Of a DNA stretch of 64,000 nt, positions 25,139-32,817 are shown piece after piece. Source of the stretch: Roseibium polysiphoniae. Its GTDB lineage: Bacteria > Pseudomonadota > Alphaproteobacteria > Rhizobiales > Stappiaceae. The position numbers were made by a program, and so were the translations under genes. Position 1 is the first letter of the stretch. Every line of letters begins with the position of its first letter. A model generated the notes under the pieces. The model did no database searches, was not told the DNA's origin, and saw only the letters and a list, made by a program, of their open reading frames with translations. Where the stretch lies: NCBI RefSeq assembly GCF_014842925.1, contig NZ_JACYXJ010000007.1, positions 1-64,000 of the forward strand, written 5' to 3'.

Positions 25139-27163
25139 TCAAGCCGCAAGCGGGATTTTCAGGACAAACTGCGTCCCGCGGCCTTGTTCTGACCTGCACT
25201 CCAGATCCATGCCGTTGCCTTTGGAAAGCTCAAAGCAGACTGAAAGCCCAAGTCCATGGCCCTCTGAATTCTCGCCTTTATTGTAGGCTTGCGAGAAGGC
25301 CGCGATTTCGCTGTCGTCCATGCCCGGTCCTGTGTCCAGGACGTTCAGCTCAATCTCGTCTCCGGCGCGCCTTACACCCAAGAGCACCGCACCGGTTTGG
25401 GTGTATTTCACTGCATTGGATACAAGGTTGCTGACAATGCGCATGAGGATAAGCGGCGGAACCGCAATTTTTTGCGAGGACGACACTCGTCGCAAGCGCA
25501 AGCCCTTGGAGATGGCTTCTTCATTAAACATCTGCTGTACGGTGTCGATCACGAGCGAGATTTCATAGGGCTCCTGCTCATCTTCGCTTGAGGTCGCATT
25601 GTTCCTGGGCTCACCCGTCGGCGGCAGGGCTTCCCGAACGTTCGACCCGGCGTCGTCATCGTGGGCCCGGTTGGGCGTTGTCTCCTTCAGATAGTCGTTG
25701 GACAGGGCCTCCATGTAGTCGAAGGCTTCGGTTAGGCGTTGTTTGACCTGCGGATCGAGATGCTCCGACAGGCTGTCGACGTTCATTCTGAGGGAGGTGA
25801 TGGGCTGCTTCAGGTCATGAGAGGCCGTCGCCAGTTGCCTTTGGCGCAGGCTCGCCAGTTCCCTGGCTCTGGTGTAGTTGCGCTCTGTCTCCAGCAGTTC
25901 CCGGCTTCTTTTGGCTTCCGCATCGAGAGCTGCCAATTCTGCCTGAACGGCCGATGCATGTTTCTTGCGTAGATTGATGATGTGGCCAGTCAGGCCGGTC
26001 ATTGTGGTGATCAGTAGAACAGTGAAGATGCCTTTGACCGAGGTGGACACAGGAATGATTTCGGCCTGACTGCCAATCACCATCACGGCTATCAAAACAA
26101 CGACCATCAGGACACCAAGGCCTGAAATGATCATGCTTGTCAGATGGATCTCGCCCTGATCGCGTCGCCAACGACTTCCCGCCAGGAAAACAGAGGCAAA
26201 CATCAGCGCAAGCAGTACGTAGCCGACAAAGGCTGCATAGGTGCCTGGCGAAAGAAGTGAGACAATGAAGCCTATGACCGAGAGCCCAGCGAGCGACGTG
26301 AGCGCCAGGGAAAAGAACGTTTCCCGCCCGTCGATCGTGGTCGAGCGACCGGAAATTAGAAAGCCGGTGCCCGACAGTGCATAGAGAAAGAAGAACCCGA
26401 CAGGAGACTGCAAATCCGGAGTGTCGGGGAAAAAGAACCGAAACCACAGTCCGTCGATATAGGCGATAAAACCCAGTCCGACACTAAACTGTGCTGCGTA
26501 AAGGATGCCGATCCAGTTCTTCATCGCCACGTGAAAGCCGAAGAAGAACACAAGACAGGAAATGGCGAAGGCATAAAAAGCTGTGTGGGAAATTCCGGAT
26601 GAAAAGGCTGAGGCTTCCAGTTCAACGGGTGTTTCCAACGCCATATCGAAGGATTGAAAGGGACCAAACTTGAAGTTCACCAGGAGAGTGATCTCTTCTT
26701 GCGGTGCGATCTCGAAAACGGGCGTCCTTAGCCGGGTAACCGAGTGATCTTCGGGTATGAAGGGCTCGAAGATCGAATAATTCAACAGGCTTTCAGTGAA
26801 GCCGCTGTCCCGCACCACATAGGCATCGACCTCGCTTACAAGCGGAAGATCAAGCACCAGAACAAAGGGATCGGGTGCGCGGCCGTCATCCAGTGTGGCA
26901 TTCAAAATGCGGACTGCGGCCCAGGCTTCGGGCGCGTAGTTCGTATCGAGCGCGGAGGCCTCAAGCACTGCCTGGAACTCACCGGCGCGGAAGCTTTTCA
27001 GGATTTGCCCGAGGGAAGAGGATGGGTCCGAGAGATAGGTCAGACTGTGCTTGAGGTCCGCAATACCTCTGCCGGGCTGCAGCTCCACGCTGCCTGCCCA
27101 GGCCGTTCCCGCGAACTGAAGAACGAAAAACATCCATGCCAAAAATCTCAGGGTTCTGGTCAT
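25139..27163 (-). CDS. Sensor histidine kinase with 7TMR-DISM input domain
   Basis: A 674-residue membrane kinase. A signal peptide (1-23) precedes a periplasmic DISMED2-like beta domain (about 30-180, with the Y-S-I-F-E-P-F pattern). Seven transmembrane helices (about 185-395), a coiled linker rich in A-E-L-A-A-L-D-A-E-A-K-R and a HisKA region with His449 in A-S-H-D-L-K-Q-P follow. The HATPase has N-L-V-S-N-A-V-K-Y-T, D-T-G-P-G-M and G-H-G-L-G-L-S-V. DISM receptors often sense carbohydrates or other envelope ligands. It is divergent from the NarL-type regulator at 27217, with 53 bases between, so they likely form a pair. Confidence 0.9.
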   Translation of the reverse strand: MTRTLRFLAWMFFVLQFAGTAWAGSVELQPGRGIADLKHSLTYLSDPSSSLGQILKSFRAGEFQAVLEASALDTNYAPEAWAAVRILNATLDDGRAPDPFVLVLDLPLVSEVDAYVVRDSGFTESLLNYSIFEPFIPEDHSVTRLRTPVFEIAPQEEITLLVNFKFGPFQSFDMALETPVELEASAFSSGISHTAFYAFAISCLVFFFGFHVAMKNWIGILYAAQFSVGLGFIAYIDGLWFRFFFPDTPDLQSPVGFFFLYALSGTGFLISGRSTTIDGRETFFSLALTSLAGLSVIGFIVSLLSPGTYAAFVGYVLLALMFASVFLAGSRWRRDQGEIHLTSMIISGLGVLMVVVLIAVMVIGSQAEIIPVSTSVKGIFTVLLITTMTGLTGHIINLRKKHASAVQAELAALDAEAKRSRELLETERNYTRARELASLRQRQLATASHDLKQPITSLRMNVDSLSEHLDPQVKQRLTEAFDYMEALSNDYLKETTPNRAHDDDAGSNVREALPPTGEPRNNATSSEDEQEPYEISLVIDTVQQMFNEEAISKGLRLRRVSSSQKIAVPPLILMRIVSNLVSNAVKYTQTGAVLLGVRRAGDEIELNVLDTGPGMDDSEIAAFSQAYNKGENSEGHGLGLSVCFELSKGNGMDLECRSEQGRGTQFVLKIPLAA

Positions 27164-27216
27164 TTCCTCTAGGGCATGTCAGTTTCGCGCGGATGTCACC
27201 GGATGGATAGTGAGCC

Positions 27217-27870
27217 GTGAACGAGCAAAAATACAATGCAATTATTGCAGACGATCACGCAATTGTACGGGCAGGGCTGAAAGACGCTTTGGAAAAACCC
27301 GGATTGATCGAGCCGGATGGCATCAAGGTAGTAGCCGAAGCAGGAGATGGGCTGACGGCGATTGCAGAAATCCGGAAACATCGGCCACACCTTCTCCTGC
27401 TGGATGTGTCCATGCCGATGGCCGGCGGTGTGGAAGTTCTTGTCGAAGCCCGCCGATGGTCCCGGGAAACAAAGGTGGTCGTGTTGACCGGCGTCTCCGC
27501 CGTTGGGCTTGTCTCTGACCTGATCGAGGCCGGGGTGGACGGGCTTTTCTCCAAGGCGTCGGACAATACCGAATTCTACCAAAAGCTTCCGGGCATCCTT
27601 CGCGGCCAAAGGCATATCTCGGAGCACTTCCTGAGCATTCTCGAGGAAACGCCGAAGTTGCCTATGCTGACTGACAGGGAGCGCCAGACACTCAACATGA
27701 TCCTCGCCGGTCGATCCAACAAGGAAATCGCCGAAGGGCTGGGGATCAGTATCAAGACGGTCGACAAACACCGCACCAGCTTGATGCAAAAATTGAATGT
27801 GCGCTCTGTGCCGCAGCTGATGGCGCGCGCATTGAAGGAAGGAATGATCGATCCTTCCAAGGAGTTGTAG
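27217..27870 (+). CDS. NarL/LuxR-family response regulator
   Basis: A 217-residue regulator. The receiver (about 5-122) has I-I-A-D-D-H, phospho-Asp in L-L-L-L-D-V-S-M-P and L-F-S-K-A-S-D-N as the Lys switch segment. The HTH (about 150-213) reads L-T-D-R-E-R-Q-T-L-N-M-I-L-A-G-R-S-N-K-E-I-A-E-G-L-G-I-S-I-K-T-V-D-K-H-R. The start is a GTG. It is divergent from the DISM kinase gene and lies 39 bases before palindrome C, in the middle of the five palindrome-bearing promoters. Regulators of this class bind short inverted repeats, so it is one of two candidates for the palindrome-binding protein. Confidence 0.9.
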   Translation: MNEQKYNAIIADDHAIVRAGLKDALEKPGLIEPDGIKVVAEAGDGLTAIAEIRKHRPHLLLLDVSMPMAGGVEVLVEARRWSRETKVVVLTGVSAVGLVSDLIEAGVDGLFSKASDNTEFYQKLPGILRGQRHISEHFLSILEETPKLPMLTDRERQTLNMILAGRSNKEIAEGLGISIKTVDKHRTSLMQKLNVRSVPQLMARALKEGMIDPSKEL

Positions 27871-27908
27871 CCGTTTCACCTAAAGGGAGGGCGCGAAAAC
27901 GTCGGAAA

Positions 27909-27926
27909 ATGGGGGATCCACCCCAT
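27909..27926 (+). promoter_or_regulatory. Palindrome C, ATGGGG-N6-CCCCAT
   Basis: ATGGGG-GATCCA-CCCCAT, identical to palindrome B. TAAATT (27948-27953) follows 21 bases after it as the -10-like hexamer, one base closer than at the other sites. The first gene of the unit starts at 27982. Confidence 0.7.
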
Positions 27927-27981
27927 GCCATTGAACTTCGGCAGGCGTAAATTGGACGCCTAGACATGGAAAGGGAACGTC

Positions 27982-28665
27982 ATGCTCAAGAGCCTTAAGT
28001 TCATCGGCAAACTCGCATTTTGCATCACTGCTGTCTTAGTGGCTGCCGTCATCACTTTCGACGCGCAGGCCCAAACCAGCGAAACGTCCCTTGAGGGCTT
28101 CCGCGAGCTGAAGGTTGCTCCCGGACTTGCCGTTGGCGACGACGTCATCGACGTGTTGATGCCATTTCTGCGTGGCCACCCCGAAAGCGAGGAAGGCAAA
28201 CCCGGTCTTGAGGTGAAACTTCGAAAGGCTGACTACGGCTTTCAGGTCGATATCATCCAGACAGGTTTCCTGGATGACTCCGTTTCAGGCCACCACTTCC
28301 GCGGCGGCGTTATCCGCACGAGCAATGGGCAGTGGGAACTGCTTAACATGCATCTCAGGCCGATCTGCGCCCGGGGCCAAAACGTCGACGGCTATTGCAA
28401 AACCATCGCAAAGCCGGCTCCCCCTGCAATGTTCATTATGCCCGGTGCCAATTCGGCAGGTGCGCTCCATTGCGTAGATGTTGCTGCCGAGGACGTGCTG
28501 AATGTGCGCGAAGGGCCGGGCTCGAGATTTGCAACTGTTGGCGCTCTGGCGCACGACAACTGTAATGTTGCCGTATCAAATGCGTGTGAAGGCAAATGGT
28601 GCAAAGTTCGCTCCGGCGATCTTTCTGGCTGGGCACACACCGGCTATCTTTATGCTGCAAACTAG
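27982..28665 (+). CDS. Exported protein with a C-terminal bacterial SH3 domain
   Basis: A 227-residue protein. The signal peptide (about 1-33) ends F-D-A-Q-A-Q. Residues 35-145 form an unrecognised domain with G-F-R-E-L-K-V-A-P-G-L-A-V-G-D-D-V. The C-terminal 60 residues match a bacterial SH3 (SH3b) fold: D-V-L-N-V-R-E-G-P-G-S-R-F-A-T-V-G-A-L and W-C-K-V-R-S-G-D-L-S-G-W-A-H-T-G-Y-L. Six or so Cys suggest disulfides in the periplasm. SH3b domains often bind cell wall. It is the first gene after palindrome C, with the next gene 30 bases downstream. Confidence 0.82.
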   Translation: MLKSLKFIGKLAFCITAVLVAAVITFDAQAQTSETSLEGFRELKVAPGLAVGDDVIDVLMPFLRGHPESEEGKPGLEVKLRKADYGFQVDIIQTGFLDDSVSGHHFRGGVIRTSNGQWELLNMHLRPICARGQNVDGYCKTIAKPAPPAMFIMPGANSAGALHCVDVAAEDVLNVREGPGSRFATVGALAHDNCNVAVSNACEGKWCKVRSGDLSGWAHTGYLYAAN

Positions 28666-28695
28666 GTACAGCGAGAGTGCTGCCCAGGAGAGGAA

Positions 28696-29490
28696 ATGGA
28701 TGTTTTGCATCCAAGGAAGATTGTGAAAGACCGAATGCTCAATTTCCAAATGCAAGGGTCAGTTTGTGGCAGGTTCTGTTTGGGTATGGCGACAGCCTTG
28801 ACCGTCTGGGCGTTGTCAGAGGCTGCTCTGGCTGGTGACGGCCCAAGGCCGACCTATTTGGAAAGCGGCAGTAATGATCTAATCCAGTTTCAAAAAGGCG
28901 GCGTTCCAACGCCAGAGATCACGGCGTTGGCCCAATCGTCTGCTGCACGAGAGGCAAAGCAGATGACCAACGCAGCGCGGGTGCAAAAAAGCCCAAACAC
29001 TAGAAGCCTGGGCATTGCACGTTCTGACAATCCGACGCCGGGTGCAGGGCTCCTGCAGTCTGCACCGCCCGAGTTGCCTGAGGCGTCCTCTGACGCTGCC
29101 GTCGCCTCTTCGGCAGCACCGCAGGCGGAGATGGTGCAGAAGAAGCAGCGAGCCAGGGTCGGGGTCCGCAGTCTGCCTTCTGCAGCTAGCCCGGAGGCGC
29201 AGCAGGCCCCTCTTGAGGAGGATATCGATCTGCGCCTCGTCACCATATGTCTGACCAATCCGAAACACGCGCAGGGCGCAAAGGGCTTTGACATTCGCCG
29301 TGACGGCCTGCCCCGCTACGTCGCAGAAGTCGGTGAGATGGCTTGTGCTCGGTTCGAGCCGACCCGTCAGATGCTCTATTTCTGGAAGGCTGACGGATCA
29401 GGTGAGCTGACCCCTACGCTCTCCAGCCGTTTGGACCTTAATGACTCTGACGGCACGCTGGTCACGCTCGAATGGTTGCGAGATCACTAA
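28696..29490 (+). CDS. Exported Ala/Pro/Ser-rich protein of unknown function
   Basis: A 264-residue protein I do not recognise. A long N-terminus leads to a hydrophobic core F-C-L-G-M-A-T-A-L-T-V-W-A-L and likely cleavage after E-A-A-L-A. Residues 50-170 are low-complexity and rich in Ala, Ser, Pro and Gln, probably an extended linker. The last 85 residues look folded, with Cys in V-T-I-C-L-T and E-M-A-C-A-R and an F-D-I-R-R-D-G-L-P segment. AGGAGAGGAA immediately precedes the ATG. The 30-base gap suggests co-transcription with the SH3 protein under palindrome C. Confidence 0.75.
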   Translation: MDVLHPRKIVKDRMLNFQMQGSVCGRFCLGMATALTVWALSEAALAGDGPRPTYLESGSNDLIQFQKGGVPTPEITALAQSSAAREAKQMTNAARVQKSPNTRSLGIARSDNPTPGAGLLQSAPPELPEASSDAAVASSAAPQAEMVQKKQRARVGVRSLPSAASPEAQQAPLEEDIDLRLVTICLTNPKHAQGAKGFDIRRDGLPRYVAEVGEMACARFEPTRQMLYFWKADGSGELTPTLSSRLDLNDSDGTLVTLEWLRDH

Positions 29491-29514
29491 ATCATACCTG
29501 AAGGTGCCGTCCGA

Positions 29515-29532
29515 ATGGGGTCTTGGCCCCAT
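29515..29532 (+). promoter_or_regulatory. Palindrome D, ATGGGG-N6-CCCCAT
   Basis: ATGGGG-TCTTGG-CCCCAT. The spacer differs from sites A-C while both half-sites are unchanged, which argues that the half-sites are what is conserved. TACCTT (29555-29560) lies exactly 22 bases after it. The gene starts at 29592. Confidence 0.72.
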
Positions 29533-29591
29533 GCCGATATGTCTGTGGGACCGATACCTTTGCTCATCGAACCTGAGCAAAGGACAAAACC

Positions 29592-30116
29592 ATGAAAATC
29601 TCCGCAAAATCTACCACAGCCGCACTGTCGTTGGCCGCTCTTGTCATGAGCTCCGGCGCCGCCACTGCTTTTGGGCTCAGAGACGCATTCGTAAAATTCG
29701 AGGGTTATACCTTTCTGACATTGGACTCCGATCCTTCTTTGACCCCCGGTATCGTCGCCAAGAACGAGCAGCAGAAAGGCCGTTGGTTTAAACGAAAGCC
29801 GAAGGTGTCTTCCCGGTGGTCTCCTGAAAAACAAACCCTGATATTGATCATCTCATCGGGGTGCCTGCAATCCAGCGCAGGAGACCCGGGGGACCTCGTG
29901 AAGGTCTCGCTCGACCGTGAAAATCGACGCATCGTAGTGACCGGGGCCTTCTGGTACCAAGTTTCCTCAAAGAAACAGACGCGGGATTGTATGCGGACAC
30001 AAACCTATGAACGGGTCTTTCGGGATCTGGACTATGGAGCCTACACATTGCAGGTCGGCGATGAGCCTGAAACACGCTTGATGCTTGGGAATCCTAAATT
30101 CCATGATCCCGTTTGA
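29592..30116 (+). CDS. Exported protein, W-P-E-K family member 2
   Basis: A 174-residue exported protein. The signal peptide (1-26) ends G-A-A-T-A-F. It shares with the protein at 23976 the motifs W-S-P-E-K (76-80), I-S-S-G-C-L (87-92), L-D-R-E (107-110) and D-C-M (132-134). The segment between the signal and the first motif is about 30 residues longer and basic (K-G-R-W-F-K-R-K-P-K). It ends about 40 residues after D-C-M, so this is probably the native family length. Function is unknown. It is followed by a strong terminator. Confidence 0.78.
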   Translation: MKISAKSTTAALSLAALVMSSGAATAFGLRDAFVKFEGYTFLTLDSDPSLTPGIVAKNEQQKGRWFKRKPKVSSRWSPEKQTLILIISSGCLQSSAGDPGDLVKVSLDRENRRIVVTGAFWYQVSSKKQTRDCMRTQTYERVFRDLDYGAYTLQVGDEPETRLMLGNPKFHDPV

Positions 30117-30138
30117 GCTGTCCGAACGGACACGATGA

Positions 30139-30169
30139 AACCGGCGGGTGGGCTGCCCGCCGGTTTTCT
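30139..30169. terminator. Terminator between convergent genes
   Basis: A 10-base stem, AACCGGCGGG (30139-30148) with CCCGCCGGTT (30156-30165), has a seven-base loop and continues into TTCTT on the plus strand. It ends the W-P-E-K gene and may also stop transcription of the convergent VWA gene, whose minus-strand flank reads TTTC. Confidence 0.88.
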
Positions 30170-30187
30170 TGTGTTTCGTGGATAAGG

Positions 30188-31978
30188 CTACTGTTTTGCG
30201 GTCTGTGCGAGCCGCAAGATTGTCAGAAACTCCGAGCGGTATCCGAAGCGGTCGACGCCCTTGTTTTCCCTGGCGAGCTTTTCGCTGTCTTCGTAACTCC
30301 AGTTACCCAGGTAGTCCGTGCCTTTAAGCAACTGGCCGAAGCTGGCGACGGAGGCGGCGAAGAGGGTTTCGGAAACGGGGATATTCTGATCTGTCTCTCT
30401 TACCGGCGTTTCGATCAACTTGCTTTCGTCTTCGCCGGGCGCCTTGTAGCGAAGTTTCACGAAAGCCAATTCACTGGAGTATGCGTCGTCGACACTTGTT
30501 GGTGTTTCTTCTGAAGGGCTGTAGCGGCCGTCGGGGAACTTGATTGCAGGAGAACCAACGGGCGTGATTTCGTAGAGCGCGGTGACATTGTGGCCGGCAC
30601 CGATGTCACCGGCGTCCACCTTGTCGTTCTTGAAGTCCTCCGTCTTCAAGGCACGTGTCTCATAGCCGATCAGCCGGTATTCCGTGACGGTCTGTGGATT
30701 AAACTCGACCTGGATCTTCACATCCTGCGCGATCATAGAGATTGAGCTGACAACCTGATCTACGAGCACTTTCCGAGCCTCGGAAACCGTATCGATATAG
30801 GCGGCAACACCCTGACCGTTTTGCGCAAGCGTCTGCATGAGTTCGTCGTTGTAGTTGCCGTGCCCGAAGCCCAAGACAGAGAGCCCGGTGCCCTGTTCCC
30901 TTTTGCCCGAGACGAAGCGTTTCAGGCTGTCAGGATCGGAAATCCCAACATTGAAGTCACCATCAGTCGCCAGAATGACGCGGGTTTGTTCACCTTCGCC
31001 CGTCATTTTTTCTGCAAGCGCATAAGCCCCCTTTAAGCCGTCATGACCCGCGGTCGACCCACCGGACGTCAGCGCGTTGATCTTGTCGAGTATCTTGTCC
31101 CTGTCTGTCACTCGGGTGGGTTCGAGCAGAACACCCGCCTCTCCGGCATAGGTGACAATCGCAACCTCATCCTCGTCGCGCAGGGAGGTGAGAAGGAGCC
31201 TGAAGGATTGTTGCAATAGGGGCAACTTTGTCTCGTGCTTCATCGACCCGGAAGTATCGATCAGAAACACAAGGTTTTGCGGCGGCAGCTCGGCCAGGGG
31301 AATTTTGTGTCCTTGGATGCCGACTTGCATCAGTTTCGTGTGCTTGTTCCAAGGCGTTTGCACCACGGACACATTGGTCGAGAAGGGTGCCCCCCCTGCC
31401 TCAGGGACCTGGTAGTCGTAGTCGAAATAGTTGAGCATCTCCTCGACGCGAACCGCGTCCGATTTTGGAAGGCGCCCATTGGTAAGGGATCGGCGTACAT
31501 AGGAGTAGGATGCCGTGTCAACATCAATGGAAAACGTCGAAACCGGATCATCACTGACGTTTTTCAAAGGGTTTGCTTCCACCGAGGCAAATTGATCGCC
31601 TTCAGGGGAAAGAAATTGCGGAGGAGGCACATCTGCGCGACGGATCGCGCCTCCGTGTTCTGGGCCTTTCAGAGCGGTCCCTCTTCCTTGCGGTGAAGAG
31701 AGGTTGAGGACGCCACCGCCGCTCGCGCTTGGGGTGCTAGTCTCCGGCGTCGGCGCACGAAGGGTCTTGGTGAAGTTGGACATAGGCGAAGGGGCGGTTT
31801 GCGCGTCTTTTGCCGCGGCGTGTTCATCTTGAGCGAGCTGCACGGCGACTGGTTGTTGGGGCGGGTTTTCCTCCTTGGTCGGCCAGTTGATAGACTGGAC
31901 GGCGATGGCCACAAAGGCAAGCGTGAGGATGGAGGCTGAGCTGATGAGGATGGCTCTCGGTATGTGATTGCCGATCAT
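30188..31978 (-). CDS. YfbK-like von Willebrand factor A domain protein
   Basis: A 596-residue protein with an N-terminal membrane anchor (about 8-30) and a variable Gln/Pro/Ala-rich stretch. The YfbK-type region begins P-V-S-T-F-S-I-D-V-D-T-A-S-Y-S-Y-V-R-R, with E-E-M-L-N-Y-F-D-Y-D-Y. The VWA domain carries the MIDAS motif D-T-S-G-S (from Asp241) and A-T-D-G-D-F-N-V-G. The C-terminal DUF3520-like domain ends A-Q-T-A-K-Q. The bulk is probably periplasmic. Function is not established. The ATG at 31978 follows GGAAAGGA. A TATAAG about 35 bases upstream may be the -10. It interrupts the row of palindrome-controlled genes. Confidence 0.88.
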   Translation of the reverse strand: MIGNHIPRAILISSASILTLAFVAIAVQSINWPTKEENPPQQPVAVQLAQDEHAAAKDAQTAPSPMSNFTKTLRAPTPETSTPSASGGGVLNLSSPQGRGTALKGPEHGGAIRRADVPPPQFLSPEGDQFASVEANPLKNVSDDPVSTFSIDVDTASYSYVRRSLTNGRLPKSDAVRVEEMLNYFDYDYQVPEAGGAPFSTNVSVVQTPWNKHTKLMQVGIQGHKIPLAELPPQNLVFLIDTSGSMKHETKLPLLQQSFRLLLTSLRDEDEVAIVTYAGEAGVLLEPTRVTDRDKILDKINALTSGGSTAGHDGLKGAYALAEKMTGEGEQTRVILATDGDFNVGISDPDSLKRFVSGKREQGTGLSVLGFGHGNYNDELMQTLAQNGQGVAAYIDTVSEARKVLVDQVVSSISMIAQDVKIQVEFNPQTVTEYRLIGYETRALKTEDFKNDKVDAGDIGAGHNVTALYEITPVGSPAIKFPDGRYSPSEETPTSVDDAYSSELAFVKLRYKAPGEDESKLIETPVRETDQNIPVSETLFAASVASFGQLLKGTDYLGNWSYEDSEKLARENKGVDRFGYRSEFLTILRLAQTAKQ

Positions 31979-32060
31979 GGGGGATCCTTTCCCGACGCGA
32001 CACACGAGCGCTTATACGCAAGCGTTGACGACGAAATTGGGTTTCAGGGATGTGACGAGG

Positions 32061-32091
32061 GAGCCACCGTCCTGGTGTCAGGCGGTGGCTC
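32061..32091 (-). terminator. Hairpin downstream of the small secreted protein gene
   Basis: GAGCCACCG (32061-32069) pairs with CGGTGGCTC (32083-32091), and an inner CCTG-GTGT-CAGG extends the stem with one bulged base. It lies 16 bases after the gene at 32107. No clear T-run follows on the minus strand, so it may be a stabilising hairpin or a weak terminator. Confidence 0.5.
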
Positions 32092-32106
32092 GGCTGGGTG
32101 AATGGA

Positions 32107-32514
32107 TCAGCGGAAACTGATCCGGAATGTCTTGCCCTTGGTACAGGTGACCGTATTGGAATTGGCGTACCAGGTTTTCAGGCGATCCCACTTGCCGTTG
32201 GACGTCAGCTTGCGAAACTGAACCCGAATGTAAGTCTTCGCATTGTTCACGCCTTCGAGGTTGCGCTTCCACTTGTAGCTGCCGCCGTGGCTTATCACCC
32301 GGTTGGAGATGTTTTCCGAACGCCAGCGATTGGACCCCAAGTCGCGGTAGTCGAGATCGTAGACCTGGATCGGGGCACCGGTATTGTTCTGGACTGAGAT
32401 ATTGACGTTCTTGCAGCGATCGAAGGCGGCGGCGGCCTGGTTCATCGGAGCAACGGAGGCAATGCCTGCAATGGCGAACACGGCGGCGGCAGCGGCGGTT
32501 GCGAAGAGTTTCAT
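32107..32514 (-). CDS. Small exported basic protein of unknown function
   Basis: A 135-residue protein with a clear signal peptide (about 1-31, ending Q-A-A-A-A) and a mature part of about 100 residues. The mature domain starts F-D-R-C-K-N-V-N-I-S-V-Q-N-N-T-G-A-P-I-Q-V-Y-D-L-D-Y and ends T-C-T-K-G-K-T-F-R-I-S-F-R. It is rich in Lys, Arg and Asn with alternating hydrophobics, so a small beta-sandwich closed by a Cys pair is likely. I do not recognise the family. AGGAAAGG precedes ATG 32514. Its promoter carries palindrome E on the minus strand. Confidence 0.78.
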   Translation of the reverse strand: MKLFATAAAAAVFAIAGIASVAPMNQAAAAFDRCKNVNISVQNNTGAPIQVYDLDYRDLGSNRWRSENISNRVISHGGSYKWKRNLEGVNNAKTYIRVQFRKLTSNGKWDRLKTWYANSNTVTCTKGKTFRISFR

Positions 32515-32608
32515 GGGTCTATTCCTTTCCTGATATGTCTGCTCGTTCAGAGCGGATGTCATCGGTTTGTCGATGAAGGAAAGGTGCCCGACGGCGCGCT
32601 TTGACTGT

Positions 32609-32626
32609 ATGGGGTCAACACCCCAA
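32609..32626 (-). promoter_or_regulatory. Palindrome E, TTGGGG-N6-CCCCAT, minus strand
   Basis: Read toward the gene, TTGGGG-TGTTGA-CCCCAT, with one mismatch in the left half. CACCTT (32586-32581) follows exactly 22 bases after the right half, as at sites A, B and D, and the DNA beyond (TTCATCGA) resembles that of site D. The start codon is about 95 bases downstream. The rest of the 32515-32817 gap shows nothing I can name. Confidence 0.68.
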
Positions 32627-32817
32627 TCATGCTGCCAGCCGAACCGCGCGAATGAGTTGAAGACATGAAACGAATGGGAAATCTTAGAACAGCTTCGCCT
32701 GTCTGACGGGTCGTGCGTGTCAGTTGGTTCGACGAAGGCGTTAGAGACCGTTTAAATCGGACGCCACGCAAACTTGCGCTACGCAATGTCTGAATTCTGA
32801 GATCCTACCACTAGCTG

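Noticed and set aside
31968-31988. ATGGGGGATCC at the start codon of the VWA gene, matching the left part of palindromes B and C
   Set aside because: The right half is TTCCCG instead of CCCCAT, the match overlaps the start codon on the opposite strand, and no -10 lies at the required distance. It could be a chance or decayed site.
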